A stretch of 64,000 bases of DNA, taken from the NCBI GenBank assembly GCA_034231615.1, contig CM067299.1:17066555-17130554 (forward strand), in the 5' to 3' direction. Positions 1-11,970 of this stretch are shown one piece after another (position 1 is the stretch's first letter; each line of letters opens with the position of its first letter). The position numbers and the translations under genes are program-made. The notes under the pieces are model-generated. The model did no database searches, had not been told where the DNA came from, and saw only the letters and a list, made by a program, of their open reading frames with translations. This DNA is from Meghimatium bilineatum (Eukaryota; Mollusca; Gastropoda; Stylommatophora; Philomycidae).

Positions 1-1425
1 GTCATCTCTTAGATATGCATGATAGGTAGCTGGTAGCATGTTAATATTTTATGCTCCTTCTTAGGTTTCCTGAATGAACAGGTATTCTTAAATGTTACTT
101 GTTTATCACAGTGTACTTATTTATTACGTAGATAATGTGTTGATGTTGGCTTCAGCAATGGTGGGTACCAAAAATATATTTTAAATTTAATTTTATGAAG
201 CCAAACAAAGTAGATGTTAGAAGGACTGATAACTATATCATAATAGAAAGCACTTAACTACTTTTTGTTACTGTGTTTCCTTTTAAGATGTGGAAGATTT
301 TATAATAAAAAATTAATAATGGAGGGAAACGTTCTAGGAAGGAGAAAAAGAGGCAGTTAAAAATGTCGATAGACACCAGATATTGAAGATATTTTTAATA
401 CGAAGTCAGCTGTTATGGGCCTACAGAGCACATAACGGTGGCACAACGTAACTACTCTCCCGCAGAAATCGCATGAATATCCGTGTTGATTACTATGGAG
501 CAAACACAAAACAAACAAACATAACACTGGAGGAAACAGGGCAGATTCTACAGAGCCGAGACGTTTATAGAGCTGCAGTCAGGAGAATGTTCTACAAAGT
601 CTTATAAAAGAACAATAAAGGTCACCTTGGTAAAGTGATTGCTCTGAAAAGCACAAGATGTATTTTAAACATTGATGTACAATGAACTACAACAAACTAA
701 CAATGTTTATAAAAAGAGCAAAGATATTTAAATCAAGAGTATGATAAACAAAAATGTTTACACAAGTTATGAATTTATAACACAGCAGTAAAGAATAAAT
801 ATATTTGTCTGTCTGTCCAATTTTCACTATCTCCATGAAGCTAAGAAGTTCACTGGGTCAGAGCTCACTGACATGAAGATTATAGATTCCTGTGTGGGCA
901 GCAATACAAGTCTTGTAATACACTTTATAATTTTTTGTATCCCTCAATTTTTTATTTTTACAAACTTTTCTATGTAATGTGTCCTTTACGTTAAGAGTAT
1001 CCATATTGTCACTCTGTACAGAATATTATCCTCACTGCCACTCTGTAAACCTCTTGGTTTTCATGCAAGCTATTCCACTTCTTCCAGTATCATATTTTAA
1101 ATATCCTTGATATTCTGTGTCCAGCGACATCTTGGACATCCTCTTTTTCTTTTACCAGAACCTTTCAATCTATGTTTCATCTTTTGAACCAGTGTCTTTT
1201 TATGTACCAAAAATTTTTTGAAACAATGCTTGTGACTATAAGACTCTCTCACCAGCTCTACTACAACAGAAGTCTGTGTCAACACACATTATCTACTTAA
1301 TAAATAAGTATACTGCAATAAACAAAGAAATGAGAAACACTTAAGAATGTCCATTCATTCAGGAAACCCAAAAAGGAGCAAAGAATAGTAACATGCTACC
1401 TATCAAGCATGTCTAAGAGATGACT
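1..1425. repeat. Large inverted-repeat (foldback) structure with LINE 3'-end relics in both arms
   Basis: Bases 1-158 are an imperfect reverse complement of about 1268-1425; both ends read GTCATCTCTTAGA inward. Further in, a LINE 3'-end relic on the plus strand (about 325-425) is mirrored by a related one on the minus strand (about 1090-1170, KRKRGCPRCRWTQNIKDI). The outermost part of each arm resembles the 5' part of SINE-B (GGAGCAAAGAATAG...). The centre (430-1000) is AT-rich without a recognised gene. The left arm starts at the window edge, so the structure may be longer. It could be a foldback element or an inverted duplication. Confidence 0.7.
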
Positions 1426-1464
1426 AATTAAATTAATATGGTGAACAGTAAAGATAATATGAGT

Positions 1465-1745
1465 TTTTAACCAGTGTCATAGCACACAGTGTCCCATAAG
1501 TGCTCAGCCACCTAGTCATGATTGACCAGAAACTGACTGACTAGAATCGCCTACTGCACTTCCTAAGTAGTGATGATGCCATTCCTTGACATTCCCAGAG
1601 CATGAACCCTGGTGCCCTACTTCATGGTGGCTGGGTGTACCATAGGAGTAATTTTTATTTCAAACCATGAATAGAGGGTGGATTCGAAACCTGGGTTTGC
1701 TAAACGGCGGGTGAATGATTTAACATAACACTACCATTGAAATTG
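1465..1745 (-). mobile_element. SINE-C copy (tRNA-like B box)
   Basis: Read on the minus strand this has a tRNA-like B box (GGTTTCGAATCC), a middle part with TACACCCAGCCACCATGAAG, and the 3' block GCTGAGCACTTATGGGACAC followed by an ACTGGTT end. The same order occurs on the plus strand at 62540-62810, and partial copies at 5440, 6225, 10010, 51475 and 57475. Confidence 0.65.
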
Positions 1746-1827
1746 CAGAAAAACTGTGCACTATTAGATAAATGAATATTGTAAAAACATAAACAGGATT
1801 AAATGGTAGTTTTCAGATCAACAAATA

Positions 1828-1990
1828 CTTTGTTAATTGTTTACAATTGTATTTATTCATTGTTTACACGTGTATTTGTTAATTGTTTACACTTGTATTT
1901 GTTCTTTGTTTGCAAGTGCATTTATTCATTGTTTACATTACATGTGTATTTGTTCATTGTTTACACATGTAAATTGTTCATTGTAAAACT
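1828..1990. repeat. Minisatellite, 23-bp unit
   Basis: About six imperfect copies of a unit of the form ATTGTTTACACTTGTATTTGTTC, one expanded to 28 bp. The plus-strand ORF over it is a product of the period and is not coding. Confidence 0.85.
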
Positions 1991-2035
1991 GCTGCTTGAC
2001 CCTCTTTATATTTTTGTAATATTCATTTAAGAGAT

Positions 2036-2450
2036 AATTAAGGAGGGATGGTGTAGGGTTGGCTACCTCACTCCATAATAGGTCAAAATTACCAAAAATA
2101 CTGTGCTGAAGTTGAATGTGTCAGGTCAAAAGGTCCACGGCTAGAACGAAGAACCTGGATGTGATGTGTGGTGTTGCAAGAAACAAGCGGCATAAAGAAA
2201 TTTAAAAAAGAGTTGTCAAGCAGTTCTGAAATGTCAGTTACCACATGCTGAAGGACATACTGAATATGAGAAAAGAGCACCTATGGACAAGTCTGGAGTT
2301 CCATGATGATGATCTGACGACTAACAAAGGTCAAAAAAGTGTCTATATTGCAGCAGTGCTGTAAACCATGACACAATGCGCACTCTATTTGATGAATTAT
2401 GCCTAAATCTTGTCAACCTGGCGGAGCATGAGAACAAATGAAGAAGAAGA
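2036..2450 (+). mobile_element. SINE-B copy with internal insertion
   Basis: Matches the SINE-B copy at 22925 in its 5' part (GGATGGTGTAGGGTTGGCTA), its middle (TGCTGAAGTTGAATGTGTCA, TGCTGTAAACCATGACACAA) and its 3' GAAGAAGAAG end. About 185 bp of other sequence (2145-2330), ending in TGATGATGAT, interrupts it and may be the 3' end of a LINE. Confidence 0.7.
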
Positions 2451-3793
2451 AAAGCACCGGTTTTAAGAAAATAGAATAACAGCGAGTTTTTAAAAATTAA
2501 GGCCGGTCTAGATCTGATTCGATTCCAAATGCAGCATGTGTATTAGTCTTGTTAACTTCACTCCCAAGAAACAGATGTGTACTAAACAAGTGAACACTTC
2601 AAGCAAATTAAAAACTTGTATCGTCTGTGTGAATTACTTAGAAAAATATTGTGCTTCTAATGAGGCTACTAAGCAAGTTGCAAAAGGCAACTATGGAGAG
2701 TTGTGCATTGAGCTAGCAATCATACAGTGTATCAAAAATAGTGCATACAATTGCTAAAGAATCATTACTGTGTACATATAACATGTTTGCACCAACCGCA
2801 GCTGTGTCTCATGCAGGGGCAAAATAGGAAAGTATGACAACTTTCCTACACATATATGGCAACATTGCTGTGCATATCTGACATCTGCCAACTTTAGTGA
2901 GCACGCTTGAAAGGTAGCAGCTCAACACAATTCAATTTCAAGTTAACTCCTAATTTACCACAAGCCTATTAAATAGGCATGGAAGTTGGCATAGTTCTAC
3001 TGTACTTCTACTGAATAGCTTATTTCACTCTTTCTGTGATGAACTTGTAGCAGAGTGGTTTTGGACAACACATACATATAATTTTATCATTAAACTAATC
3101 TTGCATGACCTCAGCAAATATCAGAACTATGACATTAATCTGATCCATTATAAAAATGTCAGATTCAGTAGTACCTACTAAATCTACTCAACATTTAAAA
3201 ATCTTGGCATACAGATCTTGGTGACTAATATGAAGACAATATTCTATTGATAAATCAAATGTCTCACTATTGGTCTATCATTGCAACAATTATTCAACAG
3301 TAAACACTGTAGATATGCCAATATAGTATGGTTTTCCTCCAGAAGACTCACAGCATTTCATCTGAAGGACAGTTGTACTCAAGTTCTTCCAAACAGATCT
3401 TGTTGCCTTTTAATATGAAGGGAAACATATTCTATTAATGAAAACAAAGCCAACTGAAAACAGTCGTGCTTTTGTCTATACACGTTGCTGTGTTAAATAA
3501 TTTGCGACAGAAACAAAACGATAAATGAATATAAATTCTGCATTTCTTTCTACAAATGGCAATGTAGAATTTGCACCCTAAGCTTCTGAAAGAATGATAA
3601 AGAAATTATTATAATTATTAACTATCCCATTTTTAAAAGACAATAAATTTTTTTGTTTTATTTTTAAATCACAATTCAGTATTTTTTAAATACTAATAAA
3701 TTATTGTGATTATAAACACAACATCAAAAAAGTGAAGGAGGTAGCTAAGGCAAGCAGAAGATGTAAATATGAAAGACCCACTGAGACTGCAAC
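2451..3793. other. Left-flank intron sequence, no recognised feature
   Basis: AT-rich sequence following RasGRF exon 4. The plus ORF at 2536-2757 shows no recognisable domain. I looked for the IQ exon of RasGRF here and did not find it. Confidence 0.5.
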
Positions 3794-3874
3794 CTTTTTA
3801 ATTTTCTTCAAATCGTCCGTTTCTTCATCAACTTTTGAATGATTACCAAAAACCTCCTTTTTGAACTTTTGAAG
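3794..3874 (-). CDS. Rasgrf: RasGRF exon 4: acidic linker before the IQ motif
   Basis: An 81-nt exon, residues 175-201, phase 0 to phase 0. The acceptor is GTATTTTTCAG|C. The peptide begins LQKFKKEVFGNHSKV and ends ETDDLKKIKK. The end corresponds to the vertebrate segment EEEDSDIKKIKKV just before the IQ calmodulin-binding motif. The donor AAG|GTTGCA is weak but is the only one that stops exactly where the vertebrate conserved block continues with VQSFLRGW. A donor a few codons further on cannot be excluded. No IQ-motif exon was seen between 1 and 3790, so it should lie beyond the window. Confidence 0.78.
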
Positions 3875-5210
3875 CTGAAAAATACAAGATTATTTTTTTT
3901 CACAACAGCATAATCTAAAAAGAATTTCAATAATTTCTACAAAAATTAAAAGAGATAAACATATCAATTGTCACAGATTATACAGTAGGCCTATTCCACA
4001 ATATTTAGCCAGCTGGGCAACTGGCTACAAAGTATGTTATGTTTTGTTTCATAACAACATGAGCTTTAAATTTATGCTTGAGAATTCCAATGGGGACAGC
4101 GCTTTTCAAATTACCATATGACTGCTTTTCTGTCTGCTGTGGTAGCAAATCAAGAAATATTTGCTTTGCACCAGCAAATGAAAAAATCTACATATTAATA
4201 CATTCAAGTTCTCATGATGTTTTTGTGAGGGTAGATTTGTAAGCACTGTCTATTCTTGTTTTTTTGTATCGTGTTTTTTATGGATATATGAAAGACTGAT
4301 CAAAAATTAGGGTTGGACAAAATAAAAATGAATTCAAACTGAATCCTCTTTCAAAAAGTCCTCTTCTAAGATAAGTCACTTCACCAAGGATTCCTCCATT
4401 TATGGAGGAATGATTTTTAAACATTTTACCTTTTATGGAGACATTTTTCAAAATACACTTTTGTGAGCCTGAAGAAGAGTTTTCATGAAATCTTTATTTT
4501 TGATGTTGTGAAACCTCCTGACTATGAAGAATTGATTCTCAAGTTTGAGACAGAGCCACAAATAACAGAGAGCTATGTTTGGCAAGTGAGGAGAAAGTCA
4601 AACCTGTCATAGACTCTCTGCATTTGGCTTTTCCTCTGCTCATGAAGAGGAATATTATAATGAATTTTGATATAACTTCAAATATGTCAAGCTTATTAGT
4701 CACAAGTGAGTCACTTGAATTAACTAAACTTTTACTTTACTCTAGTTTGCGTTCTCAATTATTGTAATTGTTGTTCAACAAGCATCCATCACCTACTTTA
4801 GCAGAATCATATCTGTTTCTGAATTTCGACTGTTTAAAAGTCTTCATGACATGTAAGTAGAAAATTATTTACCTATAAATATTCAAAACACTTTCTAAAT
4901 GGAGAATTTTCTTAGTACAGCCACTTATCTACAAAGTGAGTCATCATTCATAGCAACCTTGAGCAGTATTCTAGATCATGATTATCATCAGTACCGAATC
5001 CTTGTCAGCCACTAAAATTTCATGATGTTTTAATAATCCATCTCTGACCATCACAATTAAGTGGCTGTGTATGGGAGATGGCAAAAGATAATCCTGTTCA
5101 CATGCTTTTATTGACTTCCCAAAATTTTTTCTATCTGCTAAGTTTTCTTTTTCTTGGCACTGTGACACGCAGACTACATTTTTCCATGGCTTGTAGCTCA
5201 TGTGTACTCA
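3875..5210. other. Intron 3 sequence, possible decayed coding fragment near 4500-4600
   Basis: Mostly AT-rich and unassigned. On the plus strand near 4515-4600 a short stretch reads PPDYEELILKFETEPQITES before a stop, followed in another frame by an open stretch to 4767. It looks like decayed coding sequence, perhaps a retropseudogene or old transposon, but I do not recognise it. Confidence 0.4.
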
Positions 5211-5350
5211 GCTGTAAATGAGTACCTGACGCATGAGTTAGGTGAGGTAAAGACAGCAAGGAAGGGAACTGGTCATCCCACCTAACAGTTGCTGCGGCTT
5301 AGTACATGAAGAGTTATCTTCATCCCCAATGGCAGGTTGCTGTAATGGGA
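5210..5350 (-). repeat. Dispersed repeat D copy
   Basis: The reverse complement contains GGGGATGAAGATAACTCTTC and flanking sequence shared with 18095-18215 on the plus strand. Only two copies are seen here, so the class is unknown. Confidence 0.55.
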
Positions 5351-5439
5351 CATACCTTTACCTTTTAGCTTAGGTGAAATGCCCACACTATTTTAGTTGA
5401 TGTTCTTTGTCCATTAACAGGTGTAACAATATAGATAAA

Positions 5440-5560
5440 GATAAGCTGAGTTATGAGCCAGTGTCACATCACACATTTTTTCCTTAAGTGCTCTGCTGCC
5501 TACCCCACTTGCTCAGGCAGCAATAGCGCCATTTCTAGTGTATTCAAGTGCTAGTGCTTT
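5440..5560 (-). mobile_element. SINE-C 3' fragment
   Basis: Plus-strand text CCAGTGTCACATCACACATT and TAAGTGCTCTGCTGCCTA matches the 3' part of the SINE-C copy at 1465. It is truncated and diverged. Confidence 0.5.
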
Positions 5561-6224
5561 TCTGTATTCATTTGCATACTTTTTCATAGGTGATATGATC
5601 TCTGTAATATGTGTATTATTTTCCAATACCATTTAATTTCTTTGCAAAATTTCTAAAATTTACCAAAACAAAATTTTTAATAAACTCCCAGTTATTGGCA
5701 AATCCCTCATTCTCATTAGATTTTTGATAACCTTTTCTAGCAGAACATTGTGGATAGGGAGAGGGAGCGAGAGAGTAGGTTGTTTCCCACCTTGCGGCTA
5801 AATCCTAGTACTAAAACTAAGTCATGTTCTAATTTCCCAAGGTCCCACATTCCCCTTAGTGCTTGAAAATAATGCATATGAAATACTGATTGTGGTTGTG
5901 AAATATATGCATGATCAACATGACTAGGAATAAAATATCAATGATGCTCTGTTTGTTTACATCTCCAGGAACGACAAGAAATAGATTTCTTGTATTCGCA
6001 CATGGAGGGACTGGAGATCTCATTACTGGCCTATCAGACAATTATGCAACAGTAAACTCTCAGTAGATTACTAATATAGTAAGGTTTACCATTTGTGGAA
6101 ACCCCACAGCATTTCATCTGTAAAATAATATTTCCCTTTGTAGTGCAACGTTTAGAGAACACATCATTTCACATTGTTGGAACTAGATGAGCTCCAGCCA
6201 TGACCATAATCCTAGCTTGATTAT

Positions 6225-6315
6225 TGACTAGAAACCAGCATCACGACACATAGGACATTCCTATAAGCTCTCCGCTCACTATTCCAGCAGCTATCCAAGG
6301 TTATGCAGAACCAAA
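6225..6315 (-). mobile_element. SINE-C 3' fragment
   Basis: TTGACTAGAAACCAGCATCA, then a CATTCCTATAAGCTCTCCGC block, resembling the copies at 10010, 51475 and 57475. Confidence 0.5.
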
Positions 6316-6389
6316 GTCCCATTCAGATGATGATTATGTGATCTTATATTTCCAGAGAGGATAGACTTTCTCTCCTCATCCCTGCTTAT

Positions 6390-6835
6390 CCCAATTTCTG
6401 TTATTTTTTGTATGTACACAGTATCACCTCCATTACCAACTTCTTCACTCTGTAGTAAATCAATGACTGCTTTTATCAGGTCGGCCCTATGTCTTTACAA
6501 TACTCTGCCATCAACCACATCATTGCCTGCCAATGAATCTGCTCTTTTGTTCCCTTTGACCCCTTCATGACCAGAGCAGTGTATGCATATAATAGTTTTG
6601 ACAACTGAATAATTCAGTAACGTGATCTACTCTTAACATGTGCTGTTCTATCTTTCGCAATATGCACTGGGAGTCGTAGAGTATCACCATGTAAGATATT
6701 TCAGACACCAACCAATTTAATGCCATTGTCACCACTCCTATTTTCATTCTCGATATTGTAGTGGAGTACGCAGATAGTTTCTCAAGCACCTTTATGCCAT
6801 TCTTGTAGGTAACAAAACCTAACCCTCACCTTTTT
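6390..6835 (-). pseudogene. LINE RNase H domain relic
   Basis: The minus strand reads VVTMALNWL (Glu region of RNase H degraded), VILYDSQCILRKIE (third-strand Asp) and, after a frameshift near 6580, IHCSGHEGVKGNKRADSL (catalytic His and final Asp). This order is that of the RNase H domain found at the C-terminal end of some LINE polyproteins. It has frameshifts and stops, no reverse transcriptase is attached, and the 5' side is lost. It is related to, but separate from, the RNase H at 7080-8105. Confidence 0.75.
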
Positions 6836-7079
6836 ATTTCTCTGATGACTTAGCAATCTGTCTAAATGATGTGTTTCTTTTGATTTTTAAGTGCAACTGG
6901 AACAGGTTCTTGAATAGTCACCTCTGTCCTGATACCAATTCATTCCATATACACATTTTCCGGATCATTACGGGAATTAGTAGCCAAATTTTTAACAGAA
7001 CAAAACTTACATTATATAACAAAATGAAATTTAAATAAAGGTGCATAAACCAGCGCATCCAACGATCTAGTTAGTCATG

Positions 7080-8105
7080 GATCATCATCACTGCAAACTG
7101 GGGAGAAGTCCATAGTTGCTCCGAGTGTCTGATCTCTCCCTGAGTGTATCCACCCTTACACTTCTGCTGACAGTATCAGTCCTCTGCTGTTTGACCATCA
7201 TTTTTCTGCGCTATCCAAAAGAATTCACTTATAGCAACACAGCATTTCAAACCCTGTTCTTTAATCCTGGCCATCAACAAGGAATCATCATCCACACTAG
7301 TCTCACTCTCACCGTGGTATATCTCTTAAGAAGTTCAAAACGTCAGCTCGATCCATTGCCCCATCACCCTGTGTCACAATCATGCATGATACCAGTTGAT
7401 CTGCTCTTTCATTGTCTTGAACACCCACATGTCCCGAAATGAAAATAAATGTAACTTTCAATCTAGTCTTTCTCAAGGCCACAATCCACAGTTCGCGAAT
7501 GATACCCACTGGTATCTTCCTAATCATACTCATAGAGTCACTCAAGATGCAGACCTGTGGTACCTTCTGCGTGCTTACCCACTCAAATGCCCTGGACACC
7601 GCCATAATCTCCATGGTCATGCTACTCTTAGTCATAGCATCACCCCACTCTCCTCCCAAGTCGTTTTACCTGCATACTGAGCTGTGACGGCCCAAGCACT
7701 GCGAACATGTCCAATCATAGATCCATCAGTGTATATAATCACATCCCCCTCTACCATTCTCACTGACCAAAGCCTGTACCTCTTGCTCCACAGCCGTAGG
7801 ATAGGACATCATTCTCTACATTCCCTGCAAAGTGTTTTTACTACTCTCAAGCAAATTTCAAAATCTGTGGTTAGACCTATCCATTCCACACCTGCTGCCA
7901 TATCTTGCAATCTGCACCCGCTTTGCATGACATCCTCAGCACATGCCATCCACAGCTTCCCTCTCTTAAGTCTGCTACTTTTAACTTTCTGTAATTCAGA
8001 ATGCAATGGATGTTCCTTATCTGCATGTATTTGAAGGTACTCCCATGCACAGCAATGCTGTAATCTGTGCTTTGCCATTGGACAGTCGAGTAGGTACCAC
8101 ATAGC
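7080..8105 (-). pseudogene. LINE 3' part: connector, RNase H and C-terminal tail, frameshifted
   Basis: From high to low coordinates the minus strand gives a connector (8102-7809, with KSSRLKRGKLWMACAEDV), then YIHTDGSMIGH (first catalytic Asp, about 7735-7705). After a frameshift follow TMEIMAVSRAFEWV (catalytic Glu), CILSDSMSMIRKI (third Asp) and FISGHVGVQDNERADQLV (His and last Asp) between 7659 and 7309. A C-terminal tail runs to about 7090, where TGATGATGATCC may be the 3' tail. RNase H removes template RNA during retrotransposition. All four acidic positions survive, but at least two frameshifts make this a dead, 5'-truncated copy. Confidence 0.8.
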
Positions 8106-8129
8106 TCGTCAATGTGTCTCTAGTGCACC

Positions 8130-8420
8130 GAAGAATGATATGCATTGCTGCATTCTGGATTCTCGTTGAAAAGCTCATGACTCCAATTCTGCACGTTATG
8201 GAATGGTAGAAAGGTCACACAAACCACTACATTCGTCTGTTTACTCCAGCATCTTTGATGAACTCTACTTTTTTTTAAATTGTCCTTAGCATTATCAACA
8301 TTCTTCACAAAAGCCTCCAGCTCACTTTGAATTTTTTTTATTTATTCCATACATCCGTAGAAAAGAATTAGTTAAATTTAACACCCTGTTACTTGAATTT
8401 CCATAGGCATTCATAGTGTT
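8130..8420 (-). pseudogene. Old LINE-1F relic (C-terminal region)
   Basis: The minus strand carries MYGINKK, the counterpart of YGCEAWTINKK in the intact copy. Nucleotides about 8230-8265 match the plus-strand relic at 9800-9840 (GTAGAGTTCATCAAAGATGC against GTAGAGGTCATCAAAGATGC). Stops and shifts throughout. Confidence 0.65.
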
Positions 8421-8689
8421 CCATTTGACAGAATGCATTGATACCGTCTTTGAGTTGTAGTCTTCTGGGTATGAAATAAAGCTCTGGATAAACCAGCCAA
8501 TTGCACATACCGGGTAACTACACAATTGCTAGTAATTAGTGGGGACAGAAACAATAACAGCTCTTAGATCCTTTTGTGCAGTAGGGGAATTTCTCCAGTT
8601 TTATTTTATAACCAGAAGTCACCAAATATAAACGGTATGCAATGCTTTGATAAGAAACTCTTAATCAGAAGGGTAAAGTTTTAATTATA

Positions 8690-8805
8690 TCGGTTAAATT
8701 CTTCTTCTTCCTCAGTGTTCCTTCTTAAACTCCTGCTGGATCTCTCCTTGTAGCAGGGTAATGGACCTACTAGATTTCAAGCAGGATGTAAGCCCAAAAA
8801 ATGGA
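8690..8805 (-). mobile_element. SINE-B 3' fragment
   Basis: Reverse complement ends CAGGAGTTTAAGAAGGAACA then GAGGAAGAAGAAGAAT, the SINE-B terminus. It lies about 250 bp from RasGRF exon 3. Confidence 0.65.
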
Positions 8806-9052
8806 AATGCGCTGTTTATTTGCACCACTGGTTCAACATATCTGTCTTCAGCGGTTTAGGTGAAATGCAGTGGGACTTTCACAAAATATTCACTATATAG
8901 GGATAACACTTACTAATGGTTTTCTGTCACATTGTGATTGGTCTAGCTGGCTACTGCTGATAACTTCAGACCATCCAAACATGAATATCAATGAAACACA
9001 TGGGATATTTTTAACATAAAGCTGAAATGTCCAAACATCTATCATGACTAAC

Positions 9053-9200
9053 CTCATCTTTAAGCTTTTTAACTTCACATGCTAATTCCTCTGTTTGCTG
9101 TACATAATGCCATTTTGCTTGCCTTTCACTGTCAAGTATTTGCAGCAAGTGTAGATGTTTTTGTTCTAACTCTTCTTTCTGTTCTAGAACCTTGCTGTAG
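9053..9200 (-). CDS. Rasgrf: RasGRF exon 3: coiled-coil segment
   Basis: A 148-nt exon: one base completing Ser125 (AG|C), then residues 126-174. The acceptor is TTATTTTCAG|C and the donor GAG|GTTAGT. The peptide starts YSKVLEQKEELEQKHLHLLQ, close to vertebrate ASYKILATEHEALMQKYLHLLQ, and ends EVKKLKDE. It is Glu/Lys/Gln/Leu-rich with heptad-like leucines, as expected for the coiled coil that follows PH1 in RasGRF. It ends in phase 0 and so joins cleanly to exon 4. The neighbours on both sides are SINE-B and LINE relics, so this exon is an island in mobile-element sequence. Confidence 0.88.
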
Positions 9201-9329
9201 CTGAAAATAAGCGAAAACATATTTTTTCTGGATTATATCTATTGTGATGTAGGCCTGTTGATGTGATTAGAATTTGTTACACAGAAACTTCACCAAGGCA
9301 CAGTATAAAGATAAATTATACAATATTAA

Positions 9330-10010
9330 ATCTCATACATGAAAATCAAGTATTGTGGCACTCTTTTAACATCAGATGGTCTGTGCTCCAATGACATAAG
9401 GAGCTGGATAGCACAAGCCAAATCAGCTTTACAAAATATGAGGAATCTTCTGTGTTATCTATCCATTTTTGGTACCATATCCTATTCAGGACATAGCCAT
9501 CAACCTAGCATTTTTGGCTGTAGTGATTTTCTAGGCAATATAAATATGTTCAGTAGTTTGATATTGCTTTCTGAACAGTCTGGATGCACAAATGGCTGTG
9601 ACAGGATTCAAATCTGGTTTCTTAGCCACCACAGAACCACACCGTCACAGAGCCGGACAATCTATCAATGTATATGCAAATTGAAGTACAAAGGTGTTAA
9701 TTTAATCAATTATTTTTACAGATGTATGGAATAAATTAAAAATCTCAAAGTGAACTGGAAGTTTTTGGGAAGAATGTTGAAAATACCTAAAAAAAATAAA
9801 AATGTAGAGGTCATCAAAGATGCTGGGGTAAAAAGACAAATTATAACAATGATTAGAGGCAGGCAGTAAAGATTTATAGGGCATATTATGAGAAGAACAA
9901 AAACTTCAATATTTATTAACTACTATGAGAAAGATCAAGAGAAAATGAAACAGAGGAAAATAAAGAGAGCTGGATGTGTTGTCATCATAGTATGGGAAAA
10001 TATCCAACTG
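9330..10010 (+). pseudogene. Old LINE-1F relic with internal insertion
   Basis: The first part reads YCGTLLTSDGLCSNDIRS then IAQAKSALQNMRNLLC, equivalent to YLSTLLTSEGRCSSEIKS in the copy at 11971. From about 9480 to 9720 unrelated sequence interrupts it. Homology resumes at MYGIN and goes on with WKFLGRMLKIP and IRGRQ*RFIGHIMRRT, with stops. The element ends near the SINE-C piece at 10010. Confidence 0.75.
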
Positions 10011-10130
10011 ATTCTTGATTAGAAACAAGTGTCACAGCAATGGAGGCATTCCCATATATGCTCTGCCTGCGGTTCCGTCAGTCATCTAAAAGTGTATAAA
10101 CTCAGTGTCCCAGTCAGTTGCTTCCGGAGA
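10010..10130 (-). mobile_element. SINE-C 3' fragment
   Basis: Contains TTGATTAGAAACAAGTGTCA, ATTCCCATATATGCTCTGCC and ACTCAGTGTCCCAGTCAG, shared in the same order with the copy at 57475. Confidence 0.6.
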
Positions 10131-10359
10131 AGGAGCACTTTCTTCCATCACCTCTAGTCACTCCCATTTCTACCATTCTCTGAATATCTACATTGTCTCG
10201 TCGGACTTCATTGACTTCGAGTCAATAAAGCCCAAAATGTCTTGATCAACAACTGAACTTGTTAACAACACAAGAGACAGAGTTGAGCAACATTCATTAC
10301 CACCAACGCTACTAGGCATGGCACTTAATTCACTTATAGAAGTTTGCATTTACTCAGTG

Positions 10360-10460
10360 GTAGAGTGGTTAGTGGGCCCATCTCACCCGGTTGAACTTGC
10401 TAATGGCTTGAGAGCAGATCATCTACATTGTACTGGTTTACATTATTGAATGTATTAGTC
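10360..10460 (+). mobile_element. tRNA-like SINE head
   Basis: CTCAGTGGTAGAGTGGTTAG resembles a tRNA A-box region and CGGTTGAACTT a degraded B box. No tRNA fold with a proper anticodon arm can be drawn, so this is a SINE head or chance. Confidence 0.3.
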
Positions 10461-10699
10461 TTCCATGTCTAACATGGTCATATAATCCTAGCCATTTCTT
10501 ACACAATGTTACTATTCTTCTAATCCCATTTCGACCCAGGTACTACACATGCACAATATAAAAACCTTCATGTCATATAGGCATAAGATTTTCTTCATCT
10601 TCTGCTTCTACTTGTTCAAAGTTTAACATGTCTACACAGCAAGTACAAGATTTTAAAAAGCATTGTTTGTTTCATAAGGAGACAATCATTCAATATCTC

Positions 10700-10940
10700 T
10701 ATCAAGCCCAAAAACGGAGTAAAGAATATCAACCATATTTACCTTCCACGCATGTTGTAAGAGACGACTAAGGAGATTTTAAGGTCAAATTGTCCCATCT
10801 TTTTAAGGCCAAATTTATCAGGCCAAAAAGCACAGTTATCACAAATAAGCTGTAAACTATGATGCAATTTATTCCGTTCTTTGGACTACACTATGCTAAT
10901 CTGCAGTAGTTTGAGAGTGAATGCAGAAGAGTATGGAGGC
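10700..10940 (+). mobile_element. SINE-B copy
   Basis: GGAGTAAAGAATATCAACCA, TTACCTTCCACGCATGTTGT and AGAGACGACTAAGGAG open the element. AAGCTGTAAACTATGATGCA and TTTGAGAGTGAATGCAGAAG close it. This is the order of the full copy at 22925. Confidence 0.75.
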
Positions 10941-11970
10941 AATAATTAAAATTTTGGAGCATAACAGACATAATTTATTAATCACTGGCACTATCTTGTA
11001 AGCTTTATTGTTAAATCTGGACTACTTGGCCCAAAACGTGTAGAAACAAACTGAATAGAGGAAAAATCCAAAACTTTGATGTAGGCCTATACAATCCATA
11101 ATCTGCCATCCTCCTAAAACATCAATGTCAATTAGCTAATGGTCCAGGGAGACTCAGACTTCCATAGAAATGAGAGAGCAGACCCACTGGCCAAAGAAAA
11201 CTTATCTAAACTGCAAGTAAACATAGCATTAACTACTACCAATCCATACTGTAAAACAGATGCTGAGAAATAATTCTAAAGAAAATTGGTTGAACTGGTC
11301 AGCTGTAGGAAGGTGTGGCCTCGCCATGTTTTCAGAAATGAATGGACCAAGACCACAGGAAAACAAAAACTTATTGCAAGAAAGAAAAACTGTAGTACCA
11401 TTGCCCAGTTCAGAACAGCACTTAATGTGCTTAACTCTCGTCTGAACAGTCTCAGAGCAGAACTTAATCATAATGTCCTGAACTCTCAATTGAAAAATAG
11501 TCTCAGAACGGGACTTCGTTAAATGTGAACTGAACTGTCATCTCACAATTTGGTTTGGAATATTTCACGGCATTGGTCCTATGGGTTGTTTTAAAAAAAA
11601 TTAAAATCTGTTACGTCCCGTTGAATCGAGTCTTAGCCTATAACACTGATGTTAAACCGCATCAATAACAACGTAAAGGGCTATAGTATCCTTATATTTA
11701 AATTGGCAGGCGCACCGTAGAGTTACTGACGTCTCTACTTTCCGAGTTAATTAAATAAATAAAATTCATTCTTCATTTCATTGATTGATATTTTAATATT
11801 TATTGTTTATAATCTATATTTTGTGTAAGAACAGTGAGACATAGGGTCTACTATGAACATGGTCCTTACTATTTTGTGAGCGACTGCATCTATTTTGAAA
11901 AACTGTATGAAATTAATGTTTTAGTTGTGTATAGGCCTATATAAATAAAAATAACAGTCCGCGTACACCT
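10941..11970. other. Intron 2 sequence, no recognised feature
   Basis: AT-rich. A loose internal repetition near 11410-11520 (GAACAGTCTCAGAGCAGAAC-like) is too diverged to define a unit. ORFs at 11229-11522 show no domain. Confidence 0.45.

Noticed and set aside
7116-8034. Plus-strand ORFs of 82 to 116 residues
   Set aside because: Antisense shadows of the RNase H LINE relic.
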